Part shown: piece by piece, positions 1 through 7,927 of the stretch
Numbering within the stretch: position 1 is the first letter of the stretch
Layout of the letters: each line of letters begins with the position of its first letter
Assembly (NCBI GenBank): GCA_913050105.1
Contig: CAJWZN010000001.1
Span: 1-38,095 of the forward strand
Source: an uncultured Synechococcus sp.
Lineage (GTDB): Bacteria; Cyanobacteriota; Cyanobacteriia; PCC-6307; Cyanobiaceae
Length of the DNA: 38,095 nucleotides
Direction: 5' to 3'
The notes under the pieces: generated by a model
What the model was told of the DNA's origin: nothing
Database searches by the model: none
Seen by the model: the letters and a program-made list of their open reading frames with translations, nothing else
Position numbers and translations under genes: made by a program

Positions 1-679
1 TGCGAATGAGCGAATCGGGGTCGTCCCGGTCGCGCAGAATTCCAGGGGTATCCGTAAGCAGAACCAGCTTTTCAGCTTCTAGGGCTGCTGCCAGTTCTCC
101 GGCCACAGTGTCGGCATTGATGTTGTGGGCGTGTCCGTCGTCTGGTGTGGCGGCAACGCTGGAAATCACAGGCACGTAACCACGCTCGAGCAATGGCTCC
201 AGCACGTCGGGGTTGGTGCGCGCCACATCCCCAACAAAACCATGGCTGCCATCGCCCCATGGCCTGGCTTCCACCAGGCCACCATCGCTGCCGCTCAAGC
301 CGACAGCCCTTGCTCCGAGCTGGTTGAGGCCGTTAACAATCTGTTTGTTGACCCGACCCACCAGCACCATCTCCACCACATCCATGGTGTCTGCATCTGT
401 CACCCGAAGTCCATCGCGAAATTCAGCTGGAATCTTCAGCTTCTTCAGCCATTGATTGATTTCAGGTCCGCCGCCGTGAACCACAACCGGTTGCACGCCC
501 ACACAAGCGAGCAGCGCCAGGTCACGAAACACAGCATCACGCAGCTCAGCATGGGCCATGGCGGCGCCGCCGTATTTGATGACGATGCGGCGGCCAGAAA
601 ATCGCTGGATGTAAGGCAGAGCCTCACTCAGCACGGAGACCCTCAGGGCGTCATTCCCCGCCTGAATCGGTTCAGGCAT
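1..679 (-). CDS. argB: Acetylglutamate kinase, 3' end cut by window edge
   Basis: Phosphorylates N-acetylglutamate, the second step of cytoplasmic arginine synthesis and the step controlled by arginine and PII in cyanobacteria. About 226 residues from the N terminus are visible of a usual length near 290-300. Amino-acid-kinase motifs are present: IKYGGAAM with Lys35, VVHGGGPEI around 66-74, GLSGSDGG in the middle and NINADTVAGE near the visible end. The chosen ATG (677-679) sits inside the last codons of the upstream membrane-protein gene (shared bases ATGCCTGA), an 8-nt overlap that suggests translational coupling. The C terminus lies beyond the left edge, so the arginine-binding end cannot be judged. 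Confidence 0.96.
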   Translation of the reverse strand, partial: MPEPIQAGNDALRVSVLSEALPYIQRFSGRRIVIKYGGAAMAHAELRDAVFRDLALLACVGVQPVVVHGGGPEINQWLKKLKIPAEFRDGLRVTDADTMDVVEMVLVGRVNKQIVNGLNQLGARAVGLSGSDGGLVEARPWGDGSHGFVGDVARTNPDVLEPLLERGYVPVISSVAATPDDGHAHNINADTVAGELAAALEAEKLVLLTDTPGILRDRDDPDSLIR

Positions 680-1217
680 CGGGCAGGAGCATCAGATCGA
701 AGCGATTGTCCTCGAGGACGTTGAGTTCGGCGCGAACACCCTTGGCAAAAAAACGACCGAGCCGCTCGCGCTTGTTCTCCCAGCGCTCAAGGGGCACTGC
801 ATTCGGCTGGAACCGCAGCCTGAGGCCATATCCCTCCGCGGAGTGCAATTCTTCTATCTCCTCAAGCTGAGGTGGGTTGTCTTCATCCCAGAGCTTGAGA
901 GCTTCCAAGGACGTCTCCAGATGTGCTTTCTGGCCGTAGCGCCAACGGGTTACGTCAGCCAGAAGTTTGGCCAGCTCCGGTGATGCTTGATCCCGTTCTG
1001 ATTTCAGCTGGGATGCGGGGGTTACTCGCCTGGCTGGAGGCAGCTCGGACGATTTCAGCGCCAGCCCCCCAAGCAGGATGGGTATCCCGTAAAAAATCGT
1101 TGGCAGGCTCAGGTTGGCGCTTCCAGTGGCATACGCCACGGCACCAACGACAGTCAGAACGCCTCCGGCGATGGTGACCAAGCTTCCTGGGGCCAGCAGT
1201 TCCTTCATGGACGCCAC
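672..1217 (-). CDS. DUF2854-type cyanobacterial membrane protein
   Basis: A 181-residue protein with two predicted membrane helices near the N terminus (about residues 11-28 and 36-52), followed by a soluble, charged C-terminal domain of about 120 residues. The layout and sequence fit the DUF2854 family of cyanobacteria and plastid-bearing eukaryotes, which has no established biochemical role that I know of. It precedes argB in the same direction and overlaps it by 8 nt, so the two are probably co-transcribed. A second ATG three codons in (MKELLAPG) could also be the start. Family call is from memory of similar sequences; function unknown. Confidence 0.8.
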   Translation of the reverse strand: MASMKELLAPGSLVTIAGGVLTVVGAVAYATGSANLSLPTIFYGIPILLGGLALKSSELPPARRVTPASQLKSERDQASPELAKLLADVTRWRYGQKAHLETSLEALKLWDEDNPPQLEEIEELHSAEGYGLRLRFQPNAVPLERWENKRERLGRFFAKGVRAELNVLEDNRFDLMLLPDA

Positions 1218-1252
1218 GACAAGGACGCCATTGTGACCTCCCGGCCATCAGG

Positions 1253-1471
1253 ATGGGGAGGCGATGCCCAGCGTTGACCGTGACCGGAGCCTCCAGAGAG
1301 GAGTTAGAGGACCTTCTCCAGCAGCTCGATACCGATCGGGCTTGGTTGCTGCAGCAAATTGACAGCGGTCGCTGGGTTGATCTGCGCCTGGATCTGGCAG
1401 CTCTGGAGCGGGAGCTTGGCCAGATGATCGCGCGCGCGGGTGAGTTGCTGGAGGATTCAGGATCCCGGTGA
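1253..1471 (+). CDS. Small conserved-looking acidic helical protein
   Basis: A predicted 72-residue soluble protein dominated by one long amphipathic, probably coiled-coil helix (REELEDLLQQLDTDRAWLLQ and onward). It sits alone on the + strand between the DUF2854 gene, from which it diverges, and ssb, into which it converges with a 2-nt gap. The true start is uncertain: ATG at 1253 is weakly preceded by AGG, but TTG at 1274 or GTG at 1280 lie after a GGGGAGG tract and would give a shorter protein starting at MTVTGAS or MTGAS. I do not recognise a function. The regular heptad pattern and the tight fit between neighbours favour a real gene. Confidence 0.6.
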   Translation: MGRRCPALTVTGASREELEDLLQQLDTDRAWLLQQIDSGRWVDLRLDLAALERELGQMIARAGELLEDSGSR

Positions 1472-1473
1472 GA

Positions 1474-1932
1474 TCAGAACGGGATCTCGTCGGTATCCGG
1501 CACCAGGGGAGCTGCATTCCAGTTGGCAGCCTCCGGTTCCGCCTTCACAGGAGCAGGGGCGGATGGCGCCGCCGCCTTGTTCGTCGGGGTGGACGGAGCT
1601 GCAGCGCCACCTCCACTGCCACCTCCACTGCCACCGACTGGGTGCATCCGGGCCAGGGTGAATTCCGCCCGCTTTTCCTTCATGCCGTCCTGTCGGGGCA
1701 CGGTGTTCATGCGAAGTCGACCCTCCAGCATCAGACGCTGGCCGACCTGAACCTTGCTCTGGAGCTCCTGGGCAAGGTTTCCCCAACCCACAACCTTGAG
1801 TTCCCCGGGTGGGTCACCATCTCTCAGGGCGTCAAACCGAACGGTCATTTCGCCGATTGGAGTTTGGTTGTCCTGGGTATACCGAATGGTCGGAGCATCT
1901 ATCACCTCCACTTCCAGCACGCAGTGGTTCAT
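1474..1932 (-). CDS. ssb: Single-stranded DNA-binding protein (SSB/Ycf41-like)
   Basis: Binds single-stranded DNA during replication, recombination and repair. The 152-residue product has an OB-fold domain in the first about 100 residues (MNHCVLEVEVIDAPTIRYTQ, then VGWGNLAQEL and GRLRMNT), a Gly/Ala/Pro-rich linker and the acidic tip DTDEIPF, the tail SSBs use to recruit partner proteins. The start at 1932 is preferred because upstream codons (to 2040) do not look like an OB fold and would overlap the divergent cobK. The linker is encoded partly by a short 12-bp tandem repeat. The OB domain resembles the divergent cyanobacterial/plastid Ycf41 group as much as E. coli SSB, so a specialised role is possible. 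Confidence 0.88.
   Translation of the reverse strand: MNHCVLEVEVIDAPTIRYTQDNQTPIGEMTVRFDALRDGDPPGELKVVGWGNLAQELQSKVQVGQRLMLEGRLRMNTVPRQDGMKEKRAEFTLARMHPVGGSGGGSGGGAAAPSTPTNKAAAPSAPAPVKAEPEAANWNAAPLVPDTDEIPF
1606..1635. repeat. 12-bp tandem repeat in the ssb linker
   Basis: The unit GCCACCTCCACT occurs twice in full (1606-1617, 1618-1629) followed by a half copy. On the coding (-) strand it gives the alternating Gly/Ser run GGSGGGSGGG in the flexible SSB linker. Because the unit is a multiple of three, gain or loss of a copy changes linker length without a frameshift. Confidence 0.8.
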
Positions 1933-1961
1933 GGTCTTCACCGATTCCGGGGGACATCCTG

Positions 1962-2783
1962 ATGCAAGGCCGCGGCTTTCGCCAGCAGCGCATCTGGCTT
2001 TTGGCTGGAACAGGGGAAGGGCCGCAGCTTGCCGCAGCACTTGAGCGCCATGGCTGGCGAGTGTCAGTGAGCGTTGTCACTGCTTCAGCGGCACGCGCTT
2101 ATGCGGGATTCGATCTTGATCAGATCAACGTTGGTGCTCTTCAGGGGCCTGAAGCCATCACGGCAGAACTGATGGCCGGCTCCCCTTTCCACTGTGTTGT
2201 GGATGCGACGCATCCATTTGCCTGTCAAATCAGTGCTGATCTGCAACGCGCTTGTGCCGCTGCAGATCAGCCACTGCTGCGTTTCGAACGGGCTTTGGAA
2301 GGCGGAAAGAGGGGGAGCTTGCTGAATCAATGGGGTGACCTGGAGCGAGCTGATGTGCGCGGGCGCAGACTCTTCCTGGCAATCGGTGGTCGTCATTTGC
2401 CGATGGCCCATGCAGTTGCGCGTGCTGCTGGAGCTGAGGTGTTCGCCCGATGCCTTCCCTCCGCCACTGGTTTGCGCCTGGCGCTGGCGGCCGGATTATC
2501 TCAAGGCCACCTGGCGGTACTGAGGCCCCTGCAGGGCGCGGACCCAGGAGCGATTGAACGAGCTCTCTGCCGGAGGTGGGGCATCAGCACCGTTCTTTGT
2601 CGACAGTCCGGTGGTGTCACGGAACGGCTCTGGCGCCGTATCAGTGATGAGCTGGATCTGGATCTACTGCTGCTGCGTCGTCCATCACCACCGGCGGGCG
2701 TTGAAACTGTCACCTGTGAGTCGGATTTGTTGCGCTGTCTTTCCGGTTCTTTGTCATCACCCCTCAAATCAACCCATGACTGA
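1962..2783 (+). CDS. cobK: Precorrin-6A reductase, cobalamin pathway
   Basis: Reduces a double bond of the corrin precursor (precorrin-6A/cobalt-precorrin-6A) with NAD(P)H; marine Synechococcus typically make pseudocobalamin themselves. The 273-residue product begins with a nucleotide-binding-like segment WLLAGTGEGPQLAAAL, then carries the family motif DATHPFA near residue 75 and FLAIGGRHLPMA in the second domain. The ATG at 1962 is chosen because reading further upstream crosses the ssb gene on the other strand. The gene diverges from ssb with a 29-bp spacer and overlaps cutA downstream by 8 nt. A second corrinoid gene (cobO) lies 23 kb away. CobK and CbiJ cannot be separated from sequence reading alone. 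Confidence 0.9.
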   Translation: MQGRGFRQQRIWLLAGTGEGPQLAAALERHGWRVSVSVVTASAARAYAGFDLDQINVGALQGPEAITAELMAGSPFHCVVDATHPFACQISADLQRACAAADQPLLRFERALEGGKRGSLLNQWGDLERADVRGRRLFLAIGGRHLPMAHAVARAAGAEVFARCLPSATGLRLALAAGLSQGHLAVLRPLQGADPGAIERALCRRWGISTVLCRQSGGVTERLWRRISDELDLDLLLLRRPSPPAGVETVTCESDLLRCLSGSLSSPLKSTHD

Positions 2784-3153
2784 AACGTCCTGCCTTGTCG
2801 TGGCTTTGACCACTGAAGGCGATCAGGGGCGGGCTGAAGCCTTGGCCGAGGCTTTGCTGGAACGCCGCTTGGTCGCCTGCATCAGCCTTCAACCTCAGAG
2901 GTCGATGTATCGCTGGAACGGACGGCTCGAGCGGGGAAGCGAAGTACAGCTGCTTCTCAAGACCAGTCCCTGCTGTCTTGATGTGTTGCGTCAGACCGTG
3001 ATGGAGCTGCACAGCTACGACACGCCTGAATGGATCAGCTGGCCGGTGGATGCTGCACCGGCCTATGGCCAATGGGCTCTTGCGGAAATCAGTTCAGGTG
3101 GGTTGCCGCAAGCTGCTGGAGAGACAGCTGGGACCGAGCGCCCAGCTGTGTGA
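2776..3153 (+). CDS. cutA: CutA1-type divalent ion tolerance protein
   Basis: CutA proteins are small, very stable cytoplasmic trimers linked to divalent metal tolerance; the exact role is unsettled. The 125-residue product shows the family pattern: ALLERRLVACISL, SMYRWNGRLERGSEVQLLLK and MELHSYDTPEWISWPVD. It is about 15 residues longer than usual, and the extra tail (from about residue 107) is encoded entirely in DNA that also codes, on the other strand, for the end of the kinase gene. The start ATG lies within the last codons of cobK (8-nt overlap), so the two are likely translated together. Confidence 0.9.
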   Translation: MTETSCLVVALTTEGDQGRAEALAEALLERRLVACISLQPQRSMYRWNGRLERGSEVQLLLKTSPCCLDVLRQTVMELHSYDTPEWISWPVDAAPAYGQWALAEISSGGLPQAAGETAGTERPAV

Positions 3154-4111
3154 CGATCTGGCCTGCACAAAGTGCTCCCAGTTCACCGCAACGTTGCAGC
3201 TCTTCTCCCTGGGTGAAGGCATGCAGGAACCCCCCGGCGTAGAGATCGCCGGCACCGGTGGTGTCAACGAGCTCACCCAGGTTGACGATGCCGATGTCAA
3301 GACGCTGCTCACCACTGAGCACCACGGAACCTTCGCCACCACGTGTGATGGCAATCACCTCACAGCATCCCCGAACATCCCTGATGGCGCTGTTGATGTC
3401 TTCGGTTTGATAAAGCGACATGATCTCCACCTCATTCGCAAACAGCACATCCACATGACCGTTCACTAACTCCAGGAAGCTTTCTCGGTGACGGTCCACG
3501 CAGAATCCGTCCGAGAGCGAAAGCGCCACCTTGCCGCCTGCGGCTCGGCAGGCCTCGGCTGCTGCGATGAAGGCGCGTTTTGCTGCTGGGCTGTCCCAGA
3601 GGTAGCCCTCGAGATAGAGAACCTTGGTCTGTCGGACCATTGAAAGATCCAGATCTTCAGGCTCCAGTTGTGTTGAAGCGCCGAGGAAGGTGCACATCGT
3701 GCGCTCGGCATCGGGCGTCACGTAGATCAGGCAACGTGCTGTCGTAGCTCCTTCTGTTGCGGCAGGGGTGTCGAAGCGAGCCCCAACAGCACGGATATCT
3801 CGGCTGAAGATAGTGCCGAGTTTGTCATCCCTCACACGGCCGATGAAGCCTGCCCGACCACCCAACTGAGCGATTCCCACAATGGTGTTCGCGACCGATC
3901 CGCCGGACGTTTCCAAGCCATCACCTCCTGCGGAGTAGAGGGTTCCAGCCTGGGCCTCATCGATCAGGGCCATGCCGCCTTTTTGAAGGCCGTTGTCATT
4001 CAGGAAAGCGTCGTCGGTCTGAACGAGCACATCAACAATGGCGTTGCCGATGCCAACGACATCCAGGCTGCAGCTGCTGGGGAAGCGGGCATCGGGAGCC
4101 ATAACGGGCAT
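3089..4111 (-). CDS. PfkB-family sugar/nucleoside kinase, adenosine-kinase-like
   Basis: A 340-residue ribokinase-fold kinase. The N-terminal glycine motif appears in VVGIGNAIVDVLV, the substrate loop in GGSVANTIVG, and the PfkB C-terminal signature DTTGAGD starts at residue 283, with the catalytic Asp at 289. Position directly after purA in the same direction fits a purine-linked substrate such as adenosine, but the substrate is an inference. ATG codons at 4111 and 4102 are both possible starts; an inverted repeat covers the first. The 3' end overlaps the convergent cutA by 65 nt. Length and motifs are complete, so it should be active. Confidence 0.88.
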   Translation of the reverse strand: MPVMAPDARFPSSCSLDVVGIGNAIVDVLVQTDDAFLNDNGLQKGGMALIDEAQAGTLYSAGGDGLETSGGSVANTIVGIAQLGGRAGFIGRVRDDKLGTIFSRDIRAVGARFDTPAATEGATTARCLIYVTPDAERTMCTFLGASTQLEPEDLDLSMVRQTKVLYLEGYLWDSPAAKRAFIAAAEACRAAGGKVALSLSDGFCVDRHRESFLELVNGHVDVLFANEVEIMSLYQTEDINSAIRDVRGCCEVIAITRGGEGSVVLSGEQRLDIGIVNLGELVDTTGAGDLYAGGFLHAFTQGEELQRCGELGALCAGQIVTQLGARSQLSLQQLAATHLN

Positions 4112-4134
4112 GCAAACAGCAACGCAGTATGCCC
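4106..4134. repeat. Inverted repeat covering the kinase start codon
   Basis: Arms GGGCAT (4106-4111) and ATGCCC (4129-4134) are perfectly complementary with a 17-nt spacer. On the kinase mRNA the downstream arm contains the first ATG, so folding would hide it. With only six pairs it may be chance. Confidence 0.35.
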
Positions 4135-4143
4135 TTCGGTGGA

Positions 4144-5463
4144 TCAGGCGCTGAGCAGAGCGCGCTTGGGGCCGTGGATGGGATCTTCAACCACGATGGT
4201 TTGGTCCCGGCTCGCGCCAAGCGAGACAATGGCTATGGGCACTTCCATAAGGTCAGCCAGGAAGCGCAGATAGTCCATCGCGGCCCTGGGCAGGTCCTCA
4301 AGCTTGCGGCAATCCTCCGTTGAGCATTGCCACCCTGGCAATGTCTCAAAAATGGGCTGGCAGCGGGCGAAATCCTCGGAGCTGCTTGGGAAGTGCTCGA
4401 TGCGTTCACCGTCCAATTCGTAGGCCACACAGACCTGGATTTCATCGAGTTCATCAAGCACGTCGAGCTTGGTCACCGCCAGGCAGTCAAGGCCGTTCAC
4501 CTGAACGGCGTAGCGCCCGATCACGCCATCGAACCAGCCACAACGCCGTCGCCGCCCAGTTGTGGTTCCGAATTCAGCGCCCCGTTCGGTGAGTTGATCA
4601 TTCAGCCGTCCGCTGAGCTCGGTTGGGAAGGGGCCTTCTCCCACCCGGGTGGTGTACGCCTTGGCAACCCCGATCACACGATCGATCAGGGTGGGACCAA
4701 CCCCAGCTCCGATGCAGGCGCCCCCTGACACCGGATTGGAGGAGGTGACATATGGATACGTGCCGTGGTCGAGATCCAGCAGTGTCCCCTGGGCTCCCTC
4801 GAACAGGATGTTCTTTTTGTTCCTGGCTGCTTGATGGATGGCACGCGTGCACTCCACAACGTGGGGAGCGAGCCGTTGTCCGTAACCCAGATATTCCTGA
4901 ACGATGGCTTCAGCATCAAGTGGCTCGACGCCATAGATGGTTTCCAGGAGCTGATTCTTCTCCTGCAGGGGACCTTCCAGCCGGTCCCTCAGACGCTGCT
5001 CGTCCAACAGGTCGATCACACGGATTCCGCTCCGCTGTGATTTGTCGGCGTATGTAGGACCGATGCCACGGCCTGTGGTTCCGATGCGGCGATCGCCGCG
5101 TTGCTTTTCCATCGCCAGGTCCAGCAGCCGGTGGTACGGCATCGTCACGTGGGCGGTCGATGCCAGCTGAAGCCCGGAAATGTCGATCTCGTTGGCGATG
5201 AGCATGTCCAGCTCACCCAACATCACTTTCGGATCGATCACGGTGCCGGATCCAATCAGACAAATTGTCTCTGGATAGAGGATTCCGGATGGGATCAAGT
5301 GGAGCTTGAGCACCCGGTCGTCAACAACGATCGTGTGCCCGGCATTCACTCCACCCTGGTAGCGAACCACCACATCTGCAGAGCGGCTGAGGAGATCAGT
5401 GATCTTCCCCTTCCCTTCGTCACCCCACTGCGCTCCGATGACGACAACGTTGGCCAAAGACAT
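4144..5463 (-). CDS. purA: Adenylosuccinate synthetase
   Basis: Joins IMP and aspartate using GTP to form adenylosuccinate, the first committed step to AMP. The 439-residue product is full length. It starts with the diagnostic phosphate-binding motif GAQWGDEGKGK (residues 10-20), followed by NAGHTIV with the catalytic His, GTTGRGIGPTY, FEGAQGTLLD and TTTGRRRRCGW. The C-terminal guanine-recognition region (VSLGASRDQTIV) is intact. It lies between psb27 (85 bp upstream) and the PfkB-type kinase (32 bp downstream) in the same direction. A well-matched promoter ends about 35 bp upstream of the start, so purA and the kinase can probably be transcribed apart from proS-psb27. Confidence 0.98.
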   Translation of the reverse strand: MSLANVVVIGAQWGDEGKGKITDLLSRSADVVVRYQGGVNAGHTIVVDDRVLKLHLIPSGILYPETICLIGSGTVIDPKVMLGELDMLIANEIDISGLQLASTAHVTMPYHRLLDLAMEKQRGDRRIGTTGRGIGPTYADKSQRSGIRVIDLLDEQRLRDRLEGPLQEKNQLLETIYGVEPLDAEAIVQEYLGYGQRLAPHVVECTRAIHQAARNKKNILFEGAQGTLLDLDHGTYPYVTSSNPVSGGACIGAGVGPTLIDRVIGVAKAYTTRVGEGPFPTELSGRLNDQLTERGAEFGTTTGRRRRCGWFDGVIGRYAVQVNGLDCLAVTKLDVLDELDEIQVCVAYELDGERIEHFPSSSEDFARCQPIFETLPGWQCSTEDCRKLEDLPRAAMDYLRFLADLMEVPIAIVSLGASRDQTIVVEDPIHGPKRALLSA

Positions 5464-5497
5464 TGCGGCCCGAAGCCGCGAATCTGCACAATCCGCG

Positions 5498-5527
5498 ACT
5501 ATCTCAGATTTGACGTGAACCTGTCAA
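5498..5527 (-). promoter_or_regulatory. Candidate sigma-70 promoter of purA
   Basis: On the - strand a perfect TTGACA (-35, plus coordinates 5522-5527) is followed after 18 bp by GATAGT (-10, 5498-5503) with an extended-10 TG one base before it. Transcription would begin near 5490, leaving a short leader of about 28 nt before the purA ATG. The -35 box lies in an inverted repeat, TTTGAC-8 nt-GTCAAA (5509-5528), which could serve as an operator. This is a motif match only. Confidence 0.5.
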
Positions 5528-5548
5528 AGGAGTGAGGTGAAGAACGGT

Positions 5549-5974
5549 TCAGCTGCCGCGGATCACCGATTTCTCAGCTTTGGCAAGTTCCTTTGCAAGG
5601 CGGTCGTGCAGGGCCTCGGGGATGGGACGATTCGCGTAGGAGGCGTAATGGCCTGCAAGCGAATTGAGCGCTGTCTGCATCGTTGTGAAGGAGCTCAAGC
5701 CGTTCACCCTGGGCTGAGGTCGGTAGCGCGACATGTAATCACTGATCAGGGCCCGTGCCTCCGCTTCAACCTCAGCGTGGTTCTCGGAATCCTGGGGTAG
5801 GTCGATTACCTCAAGCAAACTCCGGGACACAGCCACCGTGTCTTCCACGTAATCACCCGTGAGACGCGCCTCCGCATCTCCGCTGCAAGCGGTGAGTAGC
5901 AGAGACAAACCAAGAAACAGGGCAATCGCCACCCGGGATAACGACTGGGTAATACGGGCCAGGGCGCTGATCAT
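5549..5974 (-). CDS. psb27: Photosystem II assembly lipoprotein Psb27
   Basis: Psb27 binds the lumenal side of CP43 in photosystem II intermediates and keeps the Mn cluster from assembling too early. The 141-residue product has a lipoprotein signal: a hydrophobic helix at residues 15-27, then LLTAC with the lipidated Cys30. The mature part is the expected four-helix bundle, with the typical segments LTGDYVEDTVAVSRSLLEVI, ALISDYMSRYRP and SFTTMQTALNSLAGHYASY. It follows proS by 24 bp in the same direction, so proS and psb27 probably share a transcript. Full length and intact. Confidence 0.96.
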   Translation of the reverse strand: MISALARITQSLSRVAIALFLGLSLLLTACSGDAEARLTGDYVEDTVAVSRSLLEVIDLPQDSENHAEVEAEARALISDYMSRYRPQPRVNGLSSFTTMQTALNSLAGHYASYANRPIPEALHDRLAKELAKAEKSVIRGS

Positions 5975-5998
5975 GACAATGGCGATGTTGATGTGACT

Positions 5999-7780
5999 TT
6001 AAGGGCGCAAAGCGCTGACAAGGCTGGAGGTGGCCTCTGCATGGGGCAGTTTGCGCATCTCGCGGTTGGATCTCTCAATCAGTTCAACGTTGCCTTCTGC
6101 TGCGTCGCGGCCAATGACGATCCGCCATGGGATCCCGATCAGGTCGGCATCCTTGAATTTCACCCCGGCACGCTCCTTGCGGTCGTCCAGCAAAACGTCG
6201 ATTCCCGCCTCCAAAAGAGTCGTGTAGGTGGCTTCACCCAGGGCCAGTTGGGTCTCGTCCTGAATGTTGGCCACCACCACGATTGCTTCAAAGGGAGCAA
6301 TGGCCGTTGGCCAGCAAATACCAGCGTCGTCGTGGTGCTGTTCAACGGCAGCTTGCGCAAGACGCGAGATCCCGATGCCGTAGCACCCCATCCAGAAGGC
6401 TTCATCGCGCCCGCTCTCGTTGGTGAATCGGCAGTCCATCGCTTGGGAGTACTTGCGGCCGAGTTGAAAGATGTGACCCACTTCAATTCCCCGTTTGTCC
6501 TGCAAGCGGGCCTTGGGGTTATGCACGCATGCTTCACCGGCTCGGGCATTTCGCAGATCTTGTCCCCCGGGCCGTCCCCCCAGAGTCTCCCAATCGCTGT
6601 GGCAGCGGTGGAGATCATGGTTGTTGCCGCCGCAGTGAAACCGATCCAGTTCAGTGGCGGTGTTGTCGGCCAGACGAATGAAGGATGGTGCCCAACTGCG
6701 AGCACCTTTGAGCACGGCGTCATCAAGGTCGGGGCCGATGGCACCGAGAGGTAGAGGAGCCAGTCCTTGCCGGGCCGTCTCTTCAACCGTGATCGGGTGG
6801 CAGTCCAGTACGCCCTGATCCATCAATCGACTCAGGGCATTGACCAGCTTGACCTGATTGAGTTCCTGATCTGCCCGCAGTGAAACGAGGAGAGGCTTTT
6901 CGCTCTCATCCTCCATCCGGGCCATCAGGATCAGGACCTTCACCACCTGGGAGGGATGCCAGCCCTGGGTTTCGCAGAGCGACTCGATGGACCCCTGTCC
7001 GGGAGTCTTCAGGGTGATCGGCTCTCCAGTTTCAAGAGGGATGGCTTCATGGGGGCAGGAGATGGCCTTCTCCTGGTTGGCGGCGTAGAGGCCGTCATCA
7101 CTGATCAGGATCAGGTCTTCGCCTGCATCGGCGGTCACCATGAACTCCTGGGATGCGGCTCCGCCGATGGCTCCGCTGTCCGCATCAACGGGCACGGCAT
7201 CCAGTCCGCAACGCGCGAAGATCCGCCGGTAGGCCTCGTCCATCGCTGTGTAGGTCGCTTGAAGGCTTTCCTCGGTTGCATGGAAGGAGTAGGCATCTTT
7301 CATGATGAATTCCCTCCCACGCATCAAGCCAAAGCGTGGCCGGATCTCATCCCGAAACTTGGTTTGGATTTGGTACAGATTCACCGGGAGCTGGCGGTAA
7401 GAGCGCAACAACTCCCCCGCGAGGCTTGTGATGACTTCTTCGTGAGTCGGGCCAAGACCCAGTTCCCGTCCCTGGCGATCCTCCAGGTGGAACATGATTC
7501 CTTCTCCTGCGGTGTAGCCCTGCCAACGCCCACTTCGTTTCCACAACTCAGAGGGATGCAGCTGCGGAAGAAGGGTCTCGAGGGCGCCTGCGCGACTCAT
7601 CTCTTCCCTGACGATGCTGGTGATGCGTTGGATCACCTTCCACATGAAGGGAAGGTAGGCGTAGATCCCTGATCCCACGCGTCGGATGTATCCGGCACGG
7701 AGCAGCAGTTGATGGGAGGCGATCTCGGCTTCTGCCGGAACATCGCGCAGCGTCACCAGCATCTGGCGGGAGACGCGCAT
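5999..7780 (-). CDS. proS: Prolyl-tRNA synthetase, bacterial type
   Basis: Charges tRNA-Pro with proline. The 593-residue length fits the long bacterial form with an editing (INS) domain between class II motifs 2 and 3. Visible signatures are motif 1 region SGIYAYLPFMWKVIQRI, motif 2 TKFRDEIRPRFGLMRGREF with the catalytic Arg, and motif 3 GCYGIGISRLAQAAVEQ; the C-terminal anticodon-binding domain follows (VVVANIQDE onward). I chose the ATG at 7780 (MRVSRQMLVTLRDVP) over one 36 nt upstream because conserved sequence starts there. The gene diverges from the helix-turn-helix gene across a 147-bp spacer that should hold both promoters. Confidence 0.97.
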   Translation of the reverse strand: MRVSRQMLVTLRDVPAEAEIASHQLLLRAGYIRRVGSGIYAYLPFMWKVIQRITSIVREEMSRAGALETLLPQLHPSELWKRSGRWQGYTAGEGIMFHLEDRQGRELGLGPTHEEVITSLAGELLRSYRQLPVNLYQIQTKFRDEIRPRFGLMRGREFIMKDAYSFHATEESLQATYTAMDEAYRRIFARCGLDAVPVDADSGAIGGAASQEFMVTADAGEDLILISDDGLYAANQEKAISCPHEAIPLETGEPITLKTPGQGSIESLCETQGWHPSQVVKVLILMARMEDESEKPLLVSLRADQELNQVKLVNALSRLMDQGVLDCHPITVEETARQGLAPLPLGAIGPDLDDAVLKGARSWAPSFIRLADNTATELDRFHCGGNNHDLHRCHSDWETLGGRPGGQDLRNARAGEACVHNPKARLQDKRGIEVGHIFQLGRKYSQAMDCRFTNESGRDEAFWMGCYGIGISRLAQAAVEQHHDDAGICWPTAIAPFEAIVVVANIQDETQLALGEATYTTLLEAGIDVLLDDRKERAGVKFKDADLIGIPWRIVIGRDAAEGNVELIERSNREMRKLPHAEATSSLVSALRP

Positions 7781-7927
7781 GGCAATTAAGAAATTGAGGA
7801 TGCGAGAAGTTATCACCGCCCCATATCAGGTCGATTTGAAAACTGTCTCCTGCGTGAGGGAACGTCTGTGCGGCACGAGTCTTGGCTGCTACCCTCCGCT
7901 GAGTCCAGCCTGTCCTAGGCCTGTCTC

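Noticed and set aside
1809..1961. Upstream extension of cobK
   Set aside because: The extra codons lie over ssb on the other strand and are not CobK-like; the ATG at 1962 fits.
5086..5099. GCGGCGATCGCCGC palindrome (HIP1 core) inside purA
   Set aside because: The HIP1 octamer occurs only about three times in the window (also near 11740 and 33793), close to chance for this base composition.
5993..6754. Open + strand frame inside proS
   Set aside because: Antisense shadow of a conserved synthetase; no protein-like pattern.
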